Source of the DNA: 43-108 sp001915545
GTDB taxonomy: Bacteria > Bacteroidota > Bacteroidia > Bacteroidales > Bacteroidaceae
Assembly (NCBI GenBank): GCA_902491215.1
Contig: CABUGV010000008.1
Span: 1-64,000, forward strand
Length of the DNA: 64,000 bases
Direction: 5' to 3'
Positions within the stretch are counted from its first letter, which is position 1. Each line of letters opens with the position of its first letter. The translations under genes were made by a program, and so were the position numbers. Shown piece after piece: positions 18,244 through 26,039 of the stretch. Under the pieces are notes generated by a model. That model saw only the letters and a program-made list of their open reading frames with translations, was not told where the DNA came from and ran no database searches.

Positions 18244-18288
18244 CAATTCCAAAATAATTACAGACAATAGTCCACATTTATTTCAGAC
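18244..18288 (-). promoter_or_regulatory. shared direct-repeat regulatory element, copy B
   Basis: On the minus strand GTCTGAAATAAATGTGGACT and GTCTGTAATTATTTTGGAAT start 23 bases apart and agree at about 15 of 22 positions. They lie about 146 bases upstream of the start at 18098. Bases 18244-18266 are identical to 15080-15102. The same regulator probably binds both copies. Confidence 0.55.
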
Positions 18289-18453
18289 AACATACAAACC
18301 TAAATATCAATACATTAGAACATTATAATCCAAGAAAAAAATGTATCTATGACACTCAAATTCAGAATTATAGAGAAAAATAGAAGCTGAAAAAATATAA
18401 GCGAACTGCCGACCGCTACAGAACGAATCCATACATCAAAATCTTACATACAA

Positions 18454-18534
18454 GACATGTAGAAACAGGACATGACACCCACATGTCATGACTTTGCCAT
18501 ACAACAATTCAAAGTCATGCTTTTCAACATGACA
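18454..18534 (+). promoter_or_regulatory. cluster of inverted repeats upstream of the sigma-54 promoter
   Basis: CATGACA (18471-18477) and TGTCATG (18484-18490) are inverted. CATGACTTTG (18487-18496) and CAAAGTCATG (18510-18519) are a second inverted pair, and CATGACA recurs at 18528-18534. They sit 83-146 bases upstream of a -24/-12 promoter, where enhancer-binding activators usually bind. Apart from these and the element at 18244-18288, 18099-18754 holds no gene. Confidence 0.6.
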
Positions 18535-18616
18535 ACCGACACACGAGCAACGTTAAAGTTCCGAAAAAGACCTATATTATTCCCTATAAGAACAGAAAGA
18601 ATGACACACATGCCCG

Positions 18617-18632
18617 TGGCACAATTTTTGCA
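18617..18632 (+). promoter_or_regulatory. sigma-54 (RpoN) -24/-12 promoter
   Basis: TGGCACAATTTTTGCA matches TGGCAC-R-N4-TTGCW at every fixed position with the required GG-GC spacing. Transcription should start near 18643, about 112 bases upstream of the small reading frame at 18755. A housekeeping TAnnTTTG box was not seen between here and that frame. Confidence 0.75.
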
Positions 18633-18754
18633 TGTAAGTTAGTGAATGACAGAGGTTAAGACATAAGAAAGGAGCAGAAAAAAGTCGTAGCCCTGTACAT
18701 TCAGTGAGACAGGCAACAATTAACAATAGTATTAACCTTTAAAATCCTGAGATT

Positions 18755-18844
18755 ATGACATACACATATATCGGATACTTACTCTATGCTATAGTTGGTT
18801 TAGCCTTTGTTCTCAGCCACTTCGTTATTTTCGAAAGCAAATAA
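18755..18844 (+). CDS. 29-residue single-span membrane protein
   Basis: ATG at 18755 opens a 29-codon frame ending in TAA. The protein is MTYTYIG, a hydrophobic span of about 20 residues (YLLYAIVGLAFVLSHFVIF), then ESK. It is the only frame between the sigma-54 promoter and a strong hairpin at 18875-18908, giving a compact one-gene transcription unit. The size and topology resemble regulatory or accessory membrane microproteins such as KdpF or CydX, but I recognise no family. It could instead be an RNA whose frame is incidental; the promoter-ORF-terminator layout argues for a gene. Confidence 0.55.
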   Translation: MTYTYIGYLLYAIVGLAFVLSHFVIFESK

Positions 18845-18874
18845 CTACGTTTACAAAGGCCTTTAATCTAAAAT

Positions 18875-18908
18875 AAGTGAGGGGCGGTCATAGTGATCCG
18901 CCCCACTT
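18875..18908 (+). terminator. hairpin ending the sigma-54 transcript
   Basis: GGGGCGG (18881-18887) pairs with CCGCCCC (18898-18904), extended by AAGT/ACTT after a two-base bulge. It lies 30 bases after the stop of the 29-residue frame. The following T-tract is weak (CTTTGTG). Confidence 0.65.
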
Positions 18909-18962
18909 CTTTGTGTATAAGTAGGCAGGACGCAATAAGTCCCAACAAATACATACAACAAA

Positions 18963-18986
18963 AACAGCCCCGCTCACGAGGCTGTT
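18963..18986. terminator. bidirectional terminator
   Basis: AACAGCC and GGCTGTT form a 7-bp stem with A-rich sequence before it and CATTTATTTTT after it. It can end the minus-strand gene at 19014 and any plus-strand transcript from the sigma-54 unit. Confidence 0.75.
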
Positions 18987-19013
18987 CATTTATTTTTCCG
19001 CAATTCTTCTTCA

Positions 19014-19664
19014 TCAGCGTAATCTCACTGCATTCTTCTCTTTCAGATACGCCATATTTTCTTTAGTCTTAGTATATATTCTGACTACATCAAATTCTGG
19101 CATGCCCTTCAGAGCCTCAATTTCTGATGAATGCACAACTTCAGTCTTCAGCACAAAGTTCTTGTCTAAGCGGTAAGATTCTGCATCATCGAATATGATA
19201 TGCTTATTTATCATATACACGCAAGGAGTATCCTTTTCGCCGTACAATTCCTTCTTAATATCATTAAGCGAAACAAGCTCCATATTATAGTCGTCGGCAA
19301 CAATGTTCACCAGACTTTTATACTCAACACCGTTTATAACGAGCGGGGTATCATTTGCAGGAGCCTCAACTACAGTCTCTGCATTATCGCCATTGATACC
19401 CTTTATCTTCATCGGATACGTTTTTTGTATATGTCCTCCGCCGTTCGCAAACATTGCGTCCATATCAACACCTATCAAGCTCTTTACAAACCATCCGTTC
19501 ACGGCATACCCCAAATCCTGATGGTTGAAATCACTGTCATACATACACTGAGTGTGAAGATTCAAATTGCTCTCCTGCTCATCATCGTTATTACCCAAAG
19601 CCATTACCGGCGAAACAATAAGCATCATTAAAATAGATGCAATTAAACCCCTGTAAAAATTCAT
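19014..19664 (-). CDS. exported protein of unknown function
   Basis: This 216-residue protein has an N-terminal signal segment (MNFYRGLIASILMMLIVSPVMA). I do not recognise the family. The C-terminal part (TPLVINGVEY, then CVYMINKHIIFDDAESYRLDKNFV and FDVVRIYTKTKENMAYLKEK) resembles the I-x-G ... I-x-x-I-x-V-L-K-D pattern seen at the start of TonB-receptor plug domains. It may therefore be a stand-alone plug-like or carboxypeptidase-regulatory-type module in the periplasm. It is transcribed alone between two hairpins. The neighbouring minus-strand gene encodes another envelope protein. Confidence 0.6.
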   Translation of the reverse strand: MNFYRGLIASILMMLIVSPVMALGNNDDEQESNLNLHTQCMYDSDFNHQDLGYAVNGWFVKSLIGVDMDAMFANGGGHIQKTYPMKIKGINGDNAETVVEAPANDTPLVINGVEYKSLVNIVADDYNMELVSLNDIKKELYGEKDTPCVYMINKHIIFDDAESYRLDKNFVLKTEVVHSSEIEALKGMPEFDVVRIYTKTKENMAYLKEKNAVRLR

Positions 19665-19814
19665 AGATGATACATTTAAAAGTTAAACTGCCCGCGAAGG
19701 TAAAAAAAAACGAAATACGAAAATATTTCAGTGTTAAAATTATTCAAAAGTATACAAATGCAGATATTTACCTGACCTTTAGGAACATAAGGCACATAAA
19801 TCCTTTACATTTTA

Positions 19815-20576
19815 TCACCTCAAATTTGTTCCTGGTACAGTTCCAGGCCTACGTCCCCAATTATGCCCGCCATTCATATACGTTCTCGACACACCGACCT
19901 GAAAACTCACGACATCGTTTACTTTGACATCCAACTGCGCGCCTATAGTAGTCGACGCCTGTCCGAAAAATGCAGGGCATATAAGTCCATCGTCCTGCGG
20001 AGCAAATGAATGCAGACCGTAAAAAGTCGCATTCATGCGGTCGTTGATCTTATATGACGCAAGAGCCTGAAGTCCAAAATCCGTGTACGAGTCATACGAC
20101 ATGCTGAACCGCGACAGATAACCGCCAAGTCCCAATGTCCATCGGTCACTGACCTGCTTGGCATATATTGCAGAAGCGTTGGTGAAGAAAGCACCATGAC
20201 GGAAAGGATTGTCACGTCCGAATCCTATAGTGACACCAGCATTGAGCATGACGTTCAATCCTGAATGAATATCCCATGTGCTCCATGCGCCGAATGGAGT
20301 ATCCGGCGAAGCAAGTGTAAATATTGTAGGTTTGTAGAAAGGATCGTCATCCAGCATCAGCGCAAGTGAATCAGGAAGAGTATCTGCCGGCAAAGTCTTG
20401 ACAGCATCATCAGCACCGGCATATTCAAGCCGGGCATTGCCTGCCGGCATTGCAGCTTCCGCATCGACGGCTGGTTCCAGATTGCCGTTTCCGCGCTGAA
20501 CATCTGTAAGCGTCTGAGCACATGCCACTGCACCGAAAATCAGAAGCATGCATACTGTAAGAAGATATTTCATCAT
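19815..20576 (-). CDS. outer-membrane beta-barrel protein of unknown function
   Basis: This 253-residue protein has a signal peptide (MMKYLLTVCMLLIFGAVACAQ). A low-complexity, acidic/proline region spans residues 22-80. From about residue 95 to 245, alternating strands (NVMLNAGVTIGFGR, RWTLGLGGYLSRF, FGLQALASYKIN, NATFYGLHSF, TTIGAQLDVKVN, SFQVGVSRTYMNGG) look like a small outer-membrane barrel. The last 15 residues include the proline- and arginine-containing segment RRPGTVPGTNLR. No enzymatic motif is visible. It has no clear operon partner. Confidence 0.65.
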   Translation of the reverse strand: MMKYLLTVCMLLIFGAVACAQTLTDVQRGNGNLEPAVDAEAAMPAGNARLEYAGADDAVKTLPADTLPDSLALMLDDDPFYKPTIFTLASPDTPFGAWSTWDIHSGLNVMLNAGVTIGFGRDNPFRHGAFFTNASAIYAKQVSDRWTLGLGGYLSRFSMSYDSYTDFGLQALASYKINDRMNATFYGLHSFAPQDDGLICPAFFGQASTTIGAQLDVKVNDVVSFQVGVSRTYMNGGHNWGRRPGTVPGTNLR

Positions 20577-20673
20577 GCTACAAATTTAAGATGTTGCGCG
20601 CAAACATGCTCATACGGCGCAATTAAGAAGAGTTAAAAAAGCCTGCCATCTGACAACAATATGCATCTACGAC

Positions 20674-20700
20674 AAAAAGCCCGCCGACAACTCGGCGGGC
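20674..20700 (-). terminator. strong minus-strand terminator with no coding gene before it
   Basis: GCCCGCCGA (20679-20687) and TCGGCGGGC (20692-20700) form a perfect 9-bp stem with a CAAC loop. Five Ts follow on the minus strand (20678-20674). The only minus-strand sequence that could be read into it is the structured region 20701-21232, which has no plausible protein gene. Confidence 0.8.
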
Positions 20701-21232
20701 CCCATCGCGTCATACTCGTATTGCAGAGACGTCTCACGACTTTCTGCAATCCATCACAATTGAATTACTTGGCCTTTTTTCCTCCTATTATTTCCTACTA
20801 TATTTTATACACCAATCTAAGTTTCCCGCACACGTGCAGGCGAAAAAATGCAACGATTCCGTCGCGGACATACCTGGAGCTTAAGGCCGTAAGCTTTCTT
20901 GATGGGAGCCCATCGCATATATGCCGCAAAAGCATTTCCGAAACTACGTATATCCTAAAAAAGGACTTCTGTTCTCCACCCTTTCACCGCGTGCAGGACG
21001 GCCGACTGTCACATCCCCGTCGGACGTGGCGGGAGAAACGTCTACGGACTCGACTTTCCAGAAGTCCATTGTTCTATCCGTCTGCATCTGTCCGCCCATC
21101 ACTACCCTATTTCAGGGACGTCTGCTCCGTCCGGTCTTCAACGCGGTCCAGCAGATGCGATGCATCCGGTATTTCATTATCAATAAGTTCATTTTTCTGT
21201 CTGACTTTTCATACAGTTTTTGTTCGACACTG
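20674..21232 (-). ncRNA. candidate structured non-coding RNA(s) of unknown family
   Basis: No credible protein is encoded here. On the minus strand a TAnnTTTG box (21240-21233) comes first and an intrinsic terminator last (20700-20674). Between them are two compact modules. In module 1, GGACTTCTG (21067-21059) pairs with CAGAAGTCC (20971-20963), followed by six Ts, enclosing about 95 GC-rich bases. In module 2 (about 20938-20845), an AAATGC/GCATTT stem closes a junction with hairpins GATGGG-CTC-CCATC and AGCTTA/TAAGCT, also followed by Ts. I looked for RNase P, tmRNA and SRP RNA signatures and did not find them. A 6S-like RNA is possible for module 1. Exact ends are uncertain. Confidence 0.45.
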
Positions 21233-21240
21233 CAAAAGTA
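21233..21240 (-). promoter_or_regulatory. -7 box for the candidate RNA
   Basis: TACTTTTG on the minus strand (21240-21233) matches TAnnTTTG. No good -33 TTTG was found at the usual distance, so support is partial. Confidence 0.4.
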
Positions 21241-21336
21241 GGATTATGTCGTTTCGAAAAGCATACAGAGACTTTAAGATATGGTTAAAAACAAGTTACA
21301 ATTATGTTATAACACACGTGGACAGCTCTGTATGCA

Positions 21337-21400
21337 CAATTGCGGGCGCTCGGAATTGAAAACGCACGGCCTCGGAATTCGGAACGCGAGCGCTCGCGTT
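21337..21400. repeat. GC-rich palindromic intergenic repeat, copy 2
   Basis: CAATT-GCGGGCGCTCGG-AATTG (21337-21358) is followed by the perfect 18-base palindrome AACGCGAGCGCTCGCGTT (21383-21400). The words resemble those at 4474-4545 and 43587-43672. It lies between the candidate RNA and the thiamine promoter. Confidence 0.55.
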
Positions 21401-21449
21401 CATAAATTCTTTTAAAGCAAAAAAAATAAACAACTAATCAGATTATTGT

Positions 21450-21457
21450 TAACTTTG
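21450..21457 (+). promoter_or_regulatory. -7 box of the thiamine operon
   Basis: TAACTTTG matches TAnnTTTG and lies 20 bases before the riboswitch begins. No clear -33 element is seen. Confidence 0.55.
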
Positions 21458-21476
21458 CGGTGCGAACCACAATAAA

Positions 21477-21588
21477 AGGGGTGCTGATATGCGCACTTGT
21501 CAGGACGCACGGGCGTGCGCGCCTTGCCATATCGGCTGAGATGATACCCGACGAACCTGATACGGATAATGCCGTCGTAGGGAGACAA
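21477..21588 (+). promoter_or_regulatory. TPP riboswitch (THI element)
   Basis: GGGGTGC at 21478 opens P1/P2. The conserved core GGCTGAGATGATACCC and then GAACCTGATACGGATAATGCC, GTAGGGAGACA (to about 21587) are the diagnostic thi-box sequences. Thiamine pyrophosphate binding should switch off the downstream thiD-thiE-thiC-thi4 operon. A long variable arm (P3) contains ACGCACGGGCGTGCG. The expression platform in the 240 bases before thiD is not obvious. Confidence 0.95.
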
Positions 21589-21827
21589 AGTAGGATTTTC
21601 GAGAGATACCGCCAAAATGTTTATGGAATATTCCGAATATCTGAAAGCCGGCTGGACGCACTTTTCTTTTCATTCCTTAATATCCGCGCAAAAGGCCGGC
21701 GGAGTTTCATTTCAGCAAGCATCTTACAATTTACAACAGCCACGCACGCACATGCGGAGCATGGAACATTGCGGTTATGCAGCAAACAGACTTGAAACAA
21801 TTATCAACCAATAGTTCAACAGCTGAA

Positions 21828-22646
21828 ATGAAATACATCAAAGCTCTCACCATTGCAGGAAGCGACTCCGGAGGAGGGGCCGGCATACAGGCCGACATAA
21901 AGACAATGTCGGCTCTTGGAGTATATGCATCGACGGCCATTACGTCAATCACGGTCCAGAACACCCTGGGCGTTACGGCAGTTTTTCCGCTTGAAAAGGA
22001 AGCCGTGTGCGGTCAGATTGAGGCCGTCATGGAGGACATCCGCCCGGATGCAGTGAAAATCGGCATGGTGAACGACCTTCATGCTGTTGAAGCCATCATA
22101 GAGGAACTGTCGAAATGGGATGCCGACACTGTTGTTCTCGATCCGGTAATGTCGTCGAGCAGCGGACACAAGCTTATCAGCGACGAGGCTCTGCAGCTTA
22201 TGATTGACGAACTCATCCCGATGTGCACTCTAGTCACGCCAAACATTCCCGAGGCAGAAATGCTGAGCGGAATGCAGATAGGCGACAATGATGCCCGACG
22301 CACCGCAGCCGGTAAGATTCTGGAGCTTGGATGCAAGGCTGTGCTCATAAAGGGCGGACACACCGAAGGCCGTGTAAAAAGCGACCTGCTGGTCTGTGCA
22401 GACGGAACAGAGAAATGGTTCTCGATGCTGTCGGTCGACACCCCAAACACACACGGCACCGGATGCACGCTCTCATCGGCCATAACAGCCTATCTGGCAC
22501 GCGGAGAAAGGCTCGACGAGGCTGTTCTCAAAGGCAAGAGATATGTATCGGAAGCCCTGAAGGCAGGAAAAGATGTCAAGACAGGCAATGGCACCGGACC
22601 TCTGAACCACTTCTTCGACCCGGAAAAACTGATAATCGCAGAATAA
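21828..22646 (+). CDS. thiD: hydroxymethylpyrimidine (phosphate) kinase
   Basis: This ribokinase-fold enzyme phosphorylates HMP and HMP-P for thiamine synthesis. The frame opens at 21777, but the family N-terminus MKYIKALTIAGSDSGGGAGIQADIKT starts at 21828 (272 residues), which is chosen. Motifs include the substrate loop GSDSGGGAGIQAD, DPVMSSSSGHKL, and the anion hole/catalytic base DTPNTHGTGCTLSSAI near the C-terminus. It is the first gene after the TPP riboswitch. Confidence 0.93.
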   Translation: MKYIKALTIAGSDSGGGAGIQADIKTMSALGVYASTAITSITVQNTLGVTAVFPLEKEAVCGQIEAVMEDIRPDAVKIGMVNDLHAVEAIIEELSKWDADTVVLDPVMSSSSGHKLISDEALQLMIDELIPMCTLVTPNIPEAEMLSGMQIGDNDARRTAAGKILELGCKAVLIKGGHTEGRVKSDLLVCADGTEKWFSMLSVDTPNTHGTGCTLSSAITAYLARGERLDEAVLKGKRYVSEALKAGKDVKTGNGTGPLNHFFDPEKLIIAE

Positions 22647-22680
22647 AAATACATCAAGCACTCATAAAGACTGAAAAGAC

Positions 22681-23310
22681 ATGACAGGACTTCAGTTCAT
22701 CACACACTTCACAGAGAAATATTCCTATCTCGATTCGGCCATGCTTGCCCTTGAAGGCGGATGCCGATGGATACAGCTGCGCATGAAAGATGCCTCGTAC
22801 GAGGAATTAAAGCGCACAGCGCTGGCTGTACAGACTGAATGCCGACGCAGGAAAGCAACATTCATCATAGATGACTGCGTAGAACTGGTCAAGGAAATCG
22901 GTGCCGACGGTGTACATCTTGGAAAGAACGACATGCCGGTAGATCAGGCCCGCGAAATACTCGGAAACGGGTTCATCATAGGCGGTACTGCCAACACATT
23001 CGACGACATACGCATGCACTGTGAACGAGGAGCCGACTACATAGGCTGTGGGCCGTTCAGGTTTACAACCACCAAGCAGAAGCTTGCTCCTATGCTTGGA
23101 CTTGAAGGATACAGACGCCTGACCGCACAGATGAAGGAAGCCGACATCAACATTCCGGTTGTTGCCATCGGAGGCATAACATTTGCAGACATACCCGACA
23201 TCATGACCACCGGAGTGAACGGCATAGCCCTGAGCGGAGGAATACTGAAAGCAGACGACCCTGTAGAGGAAACAAAACGCATCGTGGAGATCTGCTCGCA
23301 TTACGAATGA
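22681..23310 (+). CDS. thiE: thiamine phosphate synthase
   Basis: This 209-residue TIM barrel joins HMP-PP with the thiazole phosphate to give thiamine phosphate. Motifs: WIQLRMKDASYEEL, FIIDDCVELVKEIGADGVHLGKNDMP (Mg/diphosphate site), GGTANTFDDI, GCGPFRFTTTKQKLAPMLGLEGY and VVAIGGI. The TTTKQK loop matches the Bacteroidota form. It starts 34 bases after thiD and precedes thiC. Confidence 0.95.
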   Translation: MTGLQFITHFTEKYSYLDSAMLALEGGCRWIQLRMKDASYEELKRTALAVQTECRRRKATFIIDDCVELVKEIGADGVHLGKNDMPVDQAREILGNGFIIGGTANTFDDIRMHCERGADYIGCGPFRFTTTKQKLAPMLGLEGYRRLTAQMKEADINIPVVAIGGITFADIPDIMTTGVNGIALSGGILKADDPVEETKRIVEICSHYE

Positions 23311-23337
23311 ATAAGAAACCAAAAAGATTTTCAATAT

Positions 23338-25053
23338 ATGGAAAGCAACATAAGAATTAAATTTCCTGACTCGGAAAAAGTCTACATGGAAGGAAAAATC
23401 CATCCTGAAATCCGTGTAGGAATGAGAAAGGTGAACCTTACGCCTACCGTAAGTATCGAAAACGGAAAGAAGGTCTACAAGGAAAATGCTCCTGTGTACG
23501 TTTATGACACGAGCGGCATATACAGCGACCCGAACGCAGAAATAGACCTCAAGAAGGGACTTCCGCGCATGCGCGAACCGTGGATTCTGAAACGCGGCGG
23601 TGTGGAAAGGCTCGACGAGGTGAGCAGTGAATACGGCAGAATGCGCCTCAACGACAAGTCGCTCGACCATCTGCGTTTCGAACACATCTGCAAACCTCTG
23701 CGTGCAAAGAAAGGATGCCAGGTAGGACAGATGTACTATGCAAAACAGGGCATCGTGACACCGGAAATGGAATATGTGGCCATACGCGAAAACATGAACT
23801 GCCGCGAACTCGGCATCGAAACGCACATCACACCTGAATTCGTTCGCGACGAAATTGCGACCGGACGAGCAGTTCTGCCTGCCAACATCAACCACCCGGA
23901 AGCCGAACCGATGATCATAGGACGCAACTTCCTGGTGAAGATTAATACCAACATCGGCAACTCGGCTACAACATCGAGCATTGACGAGGAGGTAGAAAAG
24001 GCTGTATGGAGCTGCAAGTGGGGAGGCGACACCCTTATGGACCTTTCAACCGGCGACAACATACACGAAACACGCGAGTGGATTATACGCAACTGCCCTG
24101 TTCCAGTCGGCACTGTGCCAATGTACCAGGCCATGGAAAAAGTGAACGGCAAGGCTGAAGACCTCACTTGGGAACTTTTCCGCGACACGCTCATAGAGCA
24201 GTGCGAACAGGGTGTTGACTATTTCACAATACACTGCGGCATAAGACTGCAGAACATACATCTTGCCAACGGACGCATGACTGGCATGGTGAGCCGTGGT
24301 GGAAGCATCATTTCAAAATGGTGTCAGATGCATCAGAAAGAAAGTTTCCTCTATGAGCACTTCGACGACATCTGCGACATACTGGCACAGTACGACGTGG
24401 CAGTATCGCTCGGCGACGGCCTCCGTCCAGGAAGCATATACGACGCCAACGACAAGGCTCAGTTTGCTGAGCTCGACACAATGGGCGAACTGGTGGAAAG
24501 AGCATGGGCAAAGAACGTTCAGGCATTCATAGAAGGACCAGGACACGTTCCAATGCACAAGATACACGAAAACATGGAGAGACAGATAGAGAAGTGCCAC
24601 AACGCACCGTTCTACACTCTCGGCCCTCTCGTAACGGACATAGCTCCAGGATATGACCACATCACGAGTGCAATCGGCGCGGCACAGATTGGATGGTACG
24701 GAACAGCCATGCTCTGCTACGTCACTCCGAAAGAGCATCTTGCACTGCCTAACAAGGAAGATGTCAGAGTGGGCGTAGTGACATACAAGATTGCAGCACA
24801 CGCCGCCGACCTTGCCAAAGGACATCCTGGTGCCTACATCCGCGACAACGCGCTGAGCAAAGCCAGATACGAATTCAGATGGAAGGACCAATTCAACTTG
24901 AGCCTCGATCCTGCGCGCGCTCTCGAATACTACAAGACGGCCAACCATGTAGGAGGCCGATACTGCACAATGTGCGGTCCAAACTTCTGCGCCATGCGCA
25001 TAAGTCAGTCGCTCGAGGATGACGTCTGCGAAGCTGACGGCGAGAAGCAATGA
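23338..25053 (+). CDS. thiC: phosphomethylpyrimidine synthase
   Basis: This 571-residue radical-SAM enzyme rearranges AIR into HMP phosphate. The C-terminal CxxCxxxxC motif (C543, C546, C551 in YCTMCGPNFC) binds the [4Fe-4S] cluster. The core has GNSATTSSIDEEVEK, DLSTGDNIHETR, GTVPMYQAMEKV, DYFTIHCGI, SRGGSI, GDGLRPGSI and EGPGHVPMHKI. Length matches the family. It lies 27 bases after thiE in the operon. Confidence 0.97.
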   Translation: MESNIRIKFPDSEKVYMEGKIHPEIRVGMRKVNLTPTVSIENGKKVYKENAPVYVYDTSGIYSDPNAEIDLKKGLPRMREPWILKRGGVERLDEVSSEYGRMRLNDKSLDHLRFEHICKPLRAKKGCQVGQMYYAKQGIVTPEMEYVAIRENMNCRELGIETHITPEFVRDEIATGRAVLPANINHPEAEPMIIGRNFLVKINTNIGNSATTSSIDEEVEKAVWSCKWGGDTLMDLSTGDNIHETREWIIRNCPVPVGTVPMYQAMEKVNGKAEDLTWELFRDTLIEQCEQGVDYFTIHCGIRLQNIHLANGRMTGMVSRGGSIISKWCQMHQKESFLYEHFDDICDILAQYDVAVSLGDGLRPGSIYDANDKAQFAELDTMGELVERAWAKNVQAFIEGPGHVPMHKIHENMERQIEKCHNAPFYTLGPLVTDIAPGYDHITSAIGAAQIGWYGTAMLCYVTPKEHLALPNKEDVRVGVVTYKIAAHAADLAKGHPGAYIRDNALSKARYEFRWKDQFNLSLDPARALEYYKTANHVGGRYCTMCGPNFCAMRISQSLEDDVCEADGEKQ

Positions 25054-25113
25054 ATTATCAAAAGGTTGATTTCAAGTTAAATAATATACAATACAACAAA
25101 AACTAAAAGAAAC

Positions 25114-25887
25114 ATGATCGAAACAGAAGTATCAAGAGGTATCATCAGTACCTATTTCGAGAAGTTAGAGAAGAATCTTGAGCTCGACGTGGCTATCGTA
25201 GGTGGTGGCCCGTCAGGAATCGTTGCAGCCTACTACCTTGCAAAGGCAGGACTGAAGGTTGCTCAGTTTGACCGCAAGCTCTCTCCAGGCGGAGGAATGT
25301 GGGGAGGTGCAATGATGTTCAATCAGATTGTCGTTCAGCAGGAAGCAATGGACATCGTTAAGGAATTCGGCATCAACTACGCTCCATACCAGAACAACCT
25401 CTATGTGATGGATTCAGTGGAAAGTACTTCATCACTGCTCTATCATGCAGTACATGCAGGTGCAACAATCTTCAACTGCTATTCTGTTGAGGACGTAATC
25501 TTCAAGAACAATGTTGTAAGCGGTGTCGTTGTCAACTGGACTCCAGTGCTCAGAGAGGGCCTGCACGTTGACCCGCTCAACATATTGGCAAAATTCGTTA
25601 TCGACGGAACAGGCCACGACAGCGAAATGTGTCAGACTGTAGCACGCAAGAACGGTATAAAGCTCGCTACTGACACAGGTGCCGTTATCGGTGAGCGTTC
25701 ACTCGACGTTGTTGCCGGTGAGGACGAAGTTGTAAAGGGTACAAAGGAGATCTATCCAGGACTCTACGTATGCGGAATGGCGGCTTCAGCCGTATCTGGA
25801 ACTCCTCGTATGGGACCTATCTTCGGCGGAATGCTCATGTCAGGAAAGAAGGTTGCTGACGAAATCATCGTCCGACTGAAGAAATAA
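25114..25887 (+). CDS. thi4: THI4-type thiazole synthase (sulfide-dependent form)
   Basis: This 257-residue protein has an FAD/NAD-binding Rossmann start (VAIVGGGPSGIVAAYYLAKAG, residues 26-46), PGGGMWGGAMMF, and the C-terminal GMAASAVSGTPRMGPIFGGM. These identify THI4, which builds the thiamine thiazole from NAD and glycine. Suicidal eukaryotic THI4 donates sulfur from a Cys; here that position reads LHVDPL with His (H151), as in archaeal enzymes that use free sulfide and turn over repeatedly. No thiS, thiG, thiH or thiF is in the operon, so this gene most likely replaces them. It is the last gene, 60 bases after thiC. Confidence 0.92.
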   Translation: MIETEVSRGIISTYFEKLEKNLELDVAIVGGGPSGIVAAYYLAKAGLKVAQFDRKLSPGGGMWGGAMMFNQIVVQQEAMDIVKEFGINYAPYQNNLYVMDSVESTSSLLYHAVHAGATIFNCYSVEDVIFKNNVVSGVVVNWTPVLREGLHVDPLNILAKFVIDGTGHDSEMCQTVARKNGIKLATDTGAVIGERSLDVVAGEDEVVKGTKEIYPGLYVCGMAASAVSGTPRMGPIFGGMLMSGKKVADEIIVRLKK

Positions 25888-25923
25888 GACACAATAGAAA
25901 AAAATGATTTGCAATTTAAGTCG

Positions 25924-25958
25924 TAAGGCCTCTGCCCCATCAACGGGCAGAGGCCTTA
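25924..25958 (+). terminator. strong hairpin ending the thiamine operon
   Basis: TAAGGCCTCTGCCC (25924-25937) and GGGCAGAGGCCTTA (25945-25958) form a 14-bp perfect stem, 37 bases after the thi4 stop. There is no T-tract, so the stem alone may stabilise or end the transcript. Confidence 0.7.
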
Positions 25959-25984
25959 TGCGTCAAATAATCGTACATTATTAC

Positions 25985-26013
25985 TTGTCCTAATGTTTTT
26001 TATACTATATTTG
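25985..26013 (+). promoter_or_regulatory. promoter of the Y/W-rich lipoprotein gene
   Basis: TTG (25985-25987) and TATATTTG (26006-26013) with an 18-base spacer fit the Bacteroidota pattern. The ATG follows 26 bases later. Confidence 0.65.
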
Positions 26014-26039
26014 AGCGACTCACAAAAACATTCAAGAAT

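Noticed and set aside
20661..21359. 232-codon plus-strand frame
   Set aside because: Ser/Arg-rich composition with no domain; it runs through two terminators and the structured RNA region.
21617..21814. 65-codon frame between the TPP riboswitch and thiD
   Set aside because: It is where thiS often sits, but the sequence lacks the ThiS fold pattern and the C-terminal GlyGly. More likely it is leader RNA.
22807..23895. 362-codon frame antisense to thiE/thiC
   Set aside because: Codon-bias shadow of two well-supported genes; no domain is visible.
24313..25050. 245-codon frame antisense to thiC
   Set aside because: Shadow of thiC; no start signal or family motif.
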